Under the pieces are notes generated by a model. That model saw only the letters and a program-made list of their open reading frames with translations. It was not told the origin of the DNA and did no database searches. From Isoetes taiwanensis (taxonomy: Eukaryota > Streptophyta > Lycopodiopsida > Isoetales > Isoetaceae): a stretch of DNA of 64,000 bases. Shown one piece after another: positions 57,000-64,000 of the stretch (position 1 is the first letter of the stretch; each line of letters begins with the position of its first letter). Where the stretch lies: the NCBI GenBank assembly GCA_021234155.1, contig JAJEKV010000050.1, forward strand, positions 6,411,199-6,475,198. Reading direction: 5' to 3'. A program made the translations under genes and the position numbers.

Positions 57000-57750
57000 G
57001 CAGATCCGGCAATAGATAAGCCGAAGAAGAACTCGATTGCAGAATGCTTTTGGCATGGCGGCTGGTTGTCGCGGGAGAGAGGATGCACACGGCTGCAAAA
57101 TTTTCATGTGCAAAATTTTCAATAAGCCATCTGAAGTTCTGAACACCTAAGGAAACATTAAATTATGACTGTCACCTCTGGCATTAAATTTTGATGGCTA
57201 TTAAGCAATGGTTAAGATCGAATCTAAAGATCCCAATGGTCTAGAATAAAAACCCCAAAATAAGGGGCCATTAATGAAATTAGAAATTAATAATGGTCAG
57301 ACTTGTAAATAACGGTCTAGATTAGATGCCCTAACTTGAAGGGCCTAGATTAAATGCCCCCAAAATCGCACCTTCCTTGTAGTTTCTCCAAAAAGATCAA
57401 TGGCTATGATTTTGCCTCCATCTAGATCCGACGGCCCAGACTAAAAGCCCCAAATAAAGGTCCCTGCATCTGGGCCGTCAATCTCGCACATTCGACGGCC
57501 CAGAAGGCGACACCTCAATCTGCACCAAAAGGGGGTTGCTTGGGGTGATTCGAGGTGTCACCGTCTGGGCCGTCCATCTCAGAGATGGACGGCCGAGATC
57601 AATCTCTACCAAAAATTTGTGGCATAATCTCTACACCATTTGAGACTCTACATCATTTGTGGCACCCAATATAATTGTATATATATACAAGTTTTTGTAC
57701 TTTAAATGGGTCTATGAACTATGGTTTACAAAATCTGGGAACAAAATCCA
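57000..57750. repeat. Dispersed 0.7-kb repeat, copy 2, with strong hairpins
   Basis: This copy is related to 52070-52760. It has a stem with 23-bp arms at 57494-57516 and 57552-57574 (21 of 23 paired). It overlaps a perfect stem, GGCCGTCCATCTC-A-GAGATGGACGGCC, at 57568-57594. The TATA-rich end, TATAATTGTATATATATACA, follows at about 57671. On the minus strand the left end contains short open frames with no recognised product. Confidence 0.88.
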
Positions 57751-58923
57751 AGATTAAGAATGGCAGGAATGGCAGTATGCATCTAGTCCAAAGTCTTGAA
57801 GTTTTAAGCTAAATCCTTTGCCTGATGGCCATTCAATGGAGCTCATCATTGTTTATTAGAAGGGAGACTTGCAATTAGATTTCATCTGATAACTCCACGA
57901 TGACGAAGCAAACTTTGACTATAATCCTATTGGGTACAACTTTATTCGGCGAGCATCCATTCTTGGTGAAGGGTGTTCCCACTTTTTTCAACGTGTAGGG
58001 TGTCTTTGGCTCAGCGAAGTTAAATTGCATCTCCTCTAACAATGAGCATAGAGATTTGGTGAACAGTTTACATGCATCCACACACCTCATTGACAAACAA
58101 ACTCTTTGATAAATATTTTGTTCCGCTTTATCGACTTCATTTATTTTCTTATTCTTGATGCGTATCCAATTTTATTAGAGGCAAATTCAAAAGTGGTATG
58201 AAATGTACAAACAAAAAGCTTGTCCTTGAGTACTGGGTGAATTAGTTTCGGCTTTCTTAGGAACACTCGATGTTAGACATTTCTGTATAGGTATACACTA
58301 TTTGTAGTTGAAAGGTGCATTTTGTACTATGAATGGGTCTATGAACTATAGTTTACGAACATTTGGGAATAAAATCTTCTGCCTACATTGACATGCATTG
58401 TAGGGCCCCAAAATAGCATGTCTTGCAATTTTGCCAATGCTCTAATCCTTTGCTTTATGATTACTCTACCATTGGTTATGCTTTTGATACCTCAAGCTCT
58501 TCCATATACCAACAATTCAATCCTCCCCTCATCTACCATGTCGTGTTCATCTCGAGATGGTGGTCCCATTAGACATGCTTTTAATACACTCTTAGCCCCA
58601 ATGAACGGTGGCAATAACTATAACGGTCCTAAGGTAACGAAATTCTTTGCCGGTATGAAAGGCGTGACAATCTGGGCATTGTCTCAGCGAGAATCTCGGT
58701 GATATGCACATGCCATATTAGCACAAATGAAGCAACAAGTACAGTATCCATATGTCTATCAATTGAATTGATTTTTAACATTCATGGCGACCAAAAGTCT
58801 ATCCGACATGTAAGAGCATAACCAACATCCGACAATTACGAACACAAATGTCAACATTCAATTTGTGAGAACGTACTTTGAAATGTAACACGTAATGCCA
58901 TAAACATCCTAACACGAGGCAAT
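57751..58923. other. Intergenic DNA with a third repeat end piece
   Basis: About 58318-58385 matches the ends of the two dispersed repeats (TGTACTATGAATGGGTCTAT, GGAATAAAATC). Open frames at 57875-58096 (-) and 58388-58702 (+) match no known family. Confidence 0.4.
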
Positions 58924-59030
58924 AGGCAAAAATTGCAAAGGAAAATGCCAATTAATACAATAGACATGAGCTAAGCCATTAGGCAAAAATTGCAAAGGAA
59001 GACATCAATTAATATAATAGACATGAGCTC
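58924..59030. repeat. 57-bp tandem duplication
   Basis: Unit 58924-58980 recurs at 58981-59030 with a few changes, starting AGGCAAAAATTGCAAAGGAA. Confidence 0.92.
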
Positions 59031-59149
59031 TAGCTTCAAAATGACTTTTGTTGACGAGTCAACATAGGTGGATAGACACCTACGACAATCAACAATCTTA
59101 TCTCTTAGAGAGAAACTTGCACCATACTTGACTACACAAACTCGTGTAC

Positions 59150-59345
59150 TACCAAGAGAATCTAGAAAAAGGATCATAAGCTGCTTCTATCCTCCATTTA
59201 AATGCATCTATTCGAGCTGCCCGATTTCCAGCTTCATCGATCAAATTAATTGCTTTATCAGGGAGTTGTCTATCAGAAATATACCTTGCAGACAACTACA
59301 CAACTGCATCAACAGCTTCTCTTAGTGGTCCTACATTTATGATGG
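59150..59345 (-). pseudogene. ClpD/ERD1-like Hsp100 ATPase fragment
   Basis: Reading leftward, the text gives REAVDAVV, a TAG stop, then [35 protein letters not shown]. This matches the part just after the first nucleotide-binding domain of Clp/Hsp100 ATPases, best the ClpD (ERD1) variant with LSARYI and an EAF/ESF word after EAGSRAR. ClpC and ClpB are the alternatives. The stop and the absence of other Clp exons mark it as a pseudogene or isolated exon. Confidence 0.75.
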
Positions 59346-59473
59346 GCCTACAATTCTGCTATAATTTTCTTTTCCTATTTTGCAAATGTATGGACATTAA
59401 AATTATCACTAGATGCAGAATGATTTGGTCAAAGTAAAAGAATCTAGTTGGGATTCCACAAGCTCCTTGCACT

Positions 59474-59544
59474 GCATATTCTAAAGGTAATATGTTATTG
59501 AAATGCCTTGCATATTCTAAAGGTAATATGTTATTGAAATGCGT
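59474..59544. repeat. 36-bp tandem duplication
   Basis: GCATATTCTAAAGGTAATAT and the next 16 bases (59474-59509) are repeated at once, exact for about 35 bases. Confidence 0.95.
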
Positions 59545-60559
59545 ACTGATCTACTTGGGGATGTTAATAAAATCGTCACTCTATTCAAAACTACTAAATG
59601 GCATTCAAATATAAGTTAGAGGCATAAAAGAGGAGAAAATATCCTTTTTCATATTAATCTAAATTAACTAAAACATCAAACCCCATGAGTGACTTGAAAC
59701 TTGCACAATCCATCTCTTCTACAAAATGCTCCAGTTGTTATTAAAAAAAGAAAAGAAAAGGTACACATGCAGAGGTTATGCAATTTGTACATGCTTGACA
59801 AATCTGCAGAAGACTTAAAATCATTCCCATTTCGCATCCAAAGGTCCCTTAGATCAAATGTTTCGCATTCAGAGCTAAGGTCCTGAATAGCTTTGAATAG
59901 CTTTAATACTTGTTCAAAACTTTAGTACGGACAACAAATGTCGCCACAAAGAATGGCACCTACGCATACAACATCCAAAAGTTCAAACAATGTCAAAATC
60001 TTGCCTTTGCAAAAGACAAACTCATGCTTCACTTTTAGAAATAAAGGTGCAAGCAATAGTTCTTTTTAATACTTTGCCTTCACAACTTGAAGGTATGCCA
60101 TGCAACAGCTTGGCAAGATTTGTTGCAAGGAAACAGGTAATGAGGCTGTTCTTGCCTTCACATAGTTCCCTGCAACTAGTGAATGTGGCATTGGCCCTAT
60201 GTGGCCAAGAGTAAGTAAGAACATCGGCTTCATCGTATTACCTTATGGTCAATAAGCTAAATTCATATTTCTGTGCATTCTCAATCACCTATGAAAATAG
60301 CACCAACGTAATAAAGTTTTGAAGTAAAACTGGTTGTCATTTAATCACTGTGCTGAAAGTGGCCAGTTCACAGACAATAAATAAGGATCCACAAATAAAT
60401 TTGCAAAACTATGGCAAAAGCCCAACTAGCTGGGATTTGAAAACACGACCTGCGCATGGCTATATTACTATACCATGTAGACTTGAACGTCTCAGGTAAA
60501 GGCGGAAGTGAATACACAAAAAGGCAACATATCAAGTACAAAGATCCATATTGAGAACA
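59545..60559. other. Intergenic, nothing firm
   Basis: Several short open frames are present and none resembles a family. Possible minus-strand splice borders near 60170 could not be tied to a gene. Confidence 0.3.
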
Positions 60560-60599
60560 AACATTTTTTTTATACACGCACGCCATGGCGGAACCATTT

Positions 60600-60742
60600 C
60601 TGGATGGATATTGGATCTCACCTTTTCTTGTCTACGAATAAAGAGTTTGAATGCACATGCTCGCCCTCGCCCTCGGTGCATGATCCATCCTGAAAAGCTC
60701 CGTTGCCCAAAATAATGCAGAAAATCTTGCTTCATCCTCCAC
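60600..60742 (-). other. Possible FAR1/MULE-like fragment
   Basis: Reading leftward from TTACAG, a frame gives VEDEARFSALFWATELFRMD and then HAPRARASMCIQTL before a stop. The phrase 'D..AR...LFWAT...R.D' resembles the start of the MULE transposase domain in FAR1/FHY3-type proteins. It is too short and imperfect to be sure. Confidence 0.2.
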
Positions 60743-62997
60743 CTGTAACAATCAGGATTTTAGCTCCTCAATTTCAAGACTGCAACCCCCCCTTCCTTTA
60801 AATAATAAGGAACCTGTAAATACACAACAATTAACTTTTGAAATTGAAGGACTGCTTCACACGAATCCACTCTTACAAAAGGAATAAAATTGGCAGCATG
60901 GCAGATGCTCTTGCAGTTGTTAGCATTCCTTCATAATCACTAAATGTTTTACACAATTATGAATAAAGATTCAAGGAAGAAAGATGCATAGACTACTTAC
61001 CAGAGTTTCGCCATGGAGAGCTACTGATAAATAATTGTGTCTTCTCTAAATATTTACTCCTGAGGTAGATATCATCTGTATTTCCAGAATATCCATCACG
61101 TCCAGCAATGGCCAATGCTATTTCAGCTAGGCAAATGTGAGTACGTTACATCATTATAGCTCTATTACATGCAGAGGCTTCAATCTAGCCATCACCTGTT
61201 CGTGAAAGATGAAAGAAGACTCTAAATAGAGAGCCTGAGCTCCAATATGCTCATCCAGAGACCATTAAGCAGCAGGAACCTGTTCTTGCAGAACCTTCAA
61301 CAGTACCATGCCCTGAAATTGTCATGTTTGTTCATTCCATGCACAAACAAAATAGCCATTTTGAGACAGATAGAAATGGTGCATTACATCAAATAAATAT
61401 GCGTCACAAATAAATAGCATCCCGGTTTCATTCGACAGAAAGCTGGATACTTCTATGCCAGAAGATGTTGTCACCGGGTTCATTTAAAATCACAGAAGAA
61501 ATGAGCACGTATAGTATATTTTGATACGCCAATGTTCAAAATTCCAGAACATAAACCATGTACTTTATATTCCTAATTATGACACTTGCAAAAGCAATAT
61601 GGACTCAAATCACCTACCTCAGATGATAATTTCTGTAAGGCTTGCCTTCACCCAAAGTAAAGAATCTGCACATGTGACAAAGAGAGTGAAATTGCATGGC
61701 GTGTTTTCAAAAATGCAGTCAATTGTAAAGATAGTAGCAAAATCATTTCATATGAAACTAAACCAAGCCTATAATTCAAACGTGAAGACGATAACAATGC
61801 ACACCACACACACATTAGAATTCTTAACTACTGGATGAGATTAACTAGAAAGACTACCTTGGCTGGTGTCAAATAATAAGGTTAGATGTGTCCCTTCAGC
61901 ACCCTACATGGTTCCTCATATTGTGTCTCTCAATTTCTGATTCGCTATTTTGCAGCAGAGGTTCACATACATAAGATTCTGCTTGACGAACAGTGTTCCA
62001 ATTATGAATCATCCATCACAAGCATAGTAACTGAGGTATCACCACAACCCTTCTCCAAAACCCAATTTTTGCAATCTTCAAGGACATCATTACATGAAAA
62101 CCAAAACAAATTCACAACATTACATACTATTTTGCTGCGCAGCCACGGAACAGGGTTGCCTTTGGAAGCTCCCTCAATTATTCTTCTACTTTGGGAGTAA
62201 AATAAATGGATCATCTCAAGGATACATACATATATATCTGTTATATCGCCTCATTTGTATAGGGACCAAATGAACTAATGCATTGATGAGTCATATTCAA
62301 CCTTTGAGAACAATTAGAGAAAGCAAGGCATCTCTAGACAAGGTACACTTCTTCCTTAATAGGCTCGTTGTATTTGGGTTTTGATGTTGCTGTAGATACA
62401 GATCAGACAGAAGGTACCACTTGAAAATATGGCAGATAAAAGCATGAAGATAAAATCCATATCAAAATGAAGGCATTCAAAAAATGGTTCAACAATGCAT
62501 ACCTATGCTGCTCAGGACCGCAAAAGCCCTCTATCATTCATGTTCTTGCCATTGATGAAGGAACTAGCCTTTTCGAGAAGGATTGCCAGCTACACGTTAA
62601 AAAACGAAAGAAATAAAAAATATCTTTTTGCTACATGGGTGGACTGATCCTTTTCAAATCAAGGTCAAATGCAGCTTTGCATCCCTGTAGACAACAACAC
62701 AGCCTTTAACAAACATGATCCCAGGTCTAAAATAGGACCACAAAACCCGAGCTCTGGGGGTAAAGTTATTTGCTATTATTGGGTATGCTTTCTATGTTTC
62801 ACATAAGTCGGTCAGGGCCTTGGATCACCTTTAAAGCGATACAAATTGACCGTAAGAACTTAGGGTTGATCTACTAGCCCAGGAAAATAAGCATTCGCTT
62901 CTAAATCCTGGAGTAGTTGAATGCCGGATCAATGCTAAAACGTAGCCCGAGAAGAGATTGGATGCAAAAATTGAGCAACACTTTCTATTGGATAACT
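60743..62997. other. Intergenic or intronic DNA
   Basis: No clear gene is seen. A minus-strand piece at about 62110-62200 (RRIIEGASKGNPVPWLRSK, then a GTATGT donor) looks exon-like and might belong to the membrane-protein gene to the right. The rest is AT-rich with no repeats noticed. Confidence 0.3.
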
Positions 62998-63524
62998 TCA
63001 AGGGACAAACCTGAAGGGTATGTTGATAAGGGGCAGTGTCAAAAAAACCAGCCATGACCAGACTAGTGTAGCTACACTGTTCTGCCCTACAAAAATGACC
63101 AAGCACACAAAGTTAATAAAGAGGATCAAACATCTTGGCTCAGAAAACAACCACTCAGTCACAAGAGCATGAACATCAGATGCATTGCCAATGTTAGAGC
63201 TCAAAGCGGTTTCAAATTGCCATCTCTTCTGCGGCAATCGCACATTGAAAGGGATCCTACTTGACATACAACATGCCCACAATGGCAAGCAAGATCACAA
63301 GCAAAGCACAAACATATAAGATCTGGAAAAGGTGAATCCAGCCACACAAGGATCCACTGGAGTAAGCGTCACGCAACATTCTTTGGCATCCAGTTATTAG
63401 AACCGCCATATAAGCAAATGTAAAAAGCGATTGGAATCGATGTCGATTGTAAATGTGTGTATGCAATGCAGTTTGGAGCCAACTCGGCAAAGCGGCATCG
63501 AGGTCCCGCCATTTCTAAGCTTCT
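62998..63524 (-). CDS. Multi-pass membrane protein gene, partial
   Basis: Reading leftward from a possible acceptor (GCTTAG, 63525), a frame gives WRDLDAALPSWLQTALHTHI, NRHRFQSLFTFAYMAVLITG, then SLCGWIHLFQILYVCALLVI and LLAIVGMLYVK to a stop at 63257, with about two membrane helices. A second frame from 63288 on gives SNIGNASDVHALVTEWLFSE, CLILFINFVCLVIFVGQNSV and ATLVWSWLVFLTLPLINIPF, about two more helices, ending at 62998. An intron or shift near 63260 must join them; no clean donor was seen. Alternatively the ATG at 63522 opens another frame (MAGPRCRFAELAPN) that is less protein-like. No family was recognised. Confidence 0.45.
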
Positions 63525-64000
63525 ATAAAATATCCGCCATGTCTGGCCTCCCGATTTAAACAGGCCTCAAGTTTTGCAAAAACACAAAAGGCATAAAGCC
63601 TAGCTTCACATGCCTGAGATACATTTGCCATGTTGGCATGAGCACAAAAAGGCCAAACCTGCAGCCAGATTGGGCTTGCCCACCAAGCTTAATGGAAGCT
63701 CTAAAATTAAGTCTAAGTACGTACCAGCGAAAGGTATGTCATATATGCATCAAGAAGAGCAACACACTGCAGAACAGATAGAATGACCACCAATTAAATT
63801 ATCGTCCTTCTAACATCAAACATACCCTATTTCTTGTAAGTAAAACCATCGGGCACACGCCCTTGAGACTACAGTTACAGAAAATGCTCGATAAAGCCAA
63901 AACATAAAGTCATCTTTTGTAAACATACATGGCAAGACCAAGCAATTACTCTCATCAATCTAAAACTTCAATTGCGTTACTCATCTTAACCAGAACAGAA
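63525..64000. other. Window end, nothing recognised
   Basis: If the membrane-protein gene is real, its 5' exons or promoter lie here or beyond the window. No open frame of note was found. Confidence 0.3.

Overview
This is about 64 kb of AT-rich nuclear DNA from a land plant. The signs are introns with GT/AG borders, plant-type L1 LINEs, Ty3/gypsy and Ty1/copia remnants, a TRIM with an initiator-tRNA-Met primer site, and fragments of a plant sulfate transporter and of a ClpD/ERD1-type Hsp100 ATPase. The high repeat load and a decayed gene of a family I associate with non-seed plants suggest a fern, lycophyte or bryophyte; that is inference. No bacterial, plastid or mitochondrial block was recognised.

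Layout. 1-6.0 kb: unassigned repeat DNA, then a degenerate tandem array whose units carry tRNA-like A and B boxes (0.96-2.46 kb), then a 5'-truncated L1 LINE (+) ending in A31 and split by a complete 470-bp TRIM with a 5-bp target duplication. 6.0-10.8 kb: a tandem duplication of a 1.5-1.8 kb non-coding unit plus a CAGA-type microsatellite. 12.4-18.8 kb: the most unusual block. It holds a RING-like Cys/His fragment, an FCP1/NIF-like HAD phosphatase gene (+) whose three exons join in frame, a two-exon acidic protein gene (-) containing a 266-bp GAA/TTC repeat, and a broken gene (-) with a WSDG...QFK motif. 18.8-31 kb: duplicated segments, minisatellites, GC hairpins, a broken coiled-coil gene (-) and exon-like blocks of an unidentified gene. 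31-35.2 kb: a copia remnant, an ARM-repeat-like pseudogene and a multi-exon coiled-coil gene (-) that is probably a real host gene. 35.4-36.2 kb: a palindrome-rich stretch ending in a 50-bp-arm hairpin.

37.4-44.1 kb: a gypsy integrase remnant and a nearly full-length but mutated L1 LINE (-) with a small Ser/Pro-rich upstream ORF. 44-49 kb: minisatellites, a 22-bp palindrome, a MITE-like element and a 1.4-kb LTR-like segment. 49.3-50.3 kb: a gene (-) of unknown family with one stop. 52-58 kb: a dispersed repeat pair with GC-rich hairpins, a GATTC-type minisatellite and a sulfate-transporter pseudogene exon. 59-64 kb: a ClpD-like fragment and exons of a multi-pass membrane protein (-).

The genes do not form a pathway. 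Most of the window is layered repeats and gene fragments around a few candidate host genes: the FCP1-like gene, the coiled-coil gene at 33.2-35.2 kb and the membrane protein at 63 kb. All similarities were judged by eye; no database search was run.
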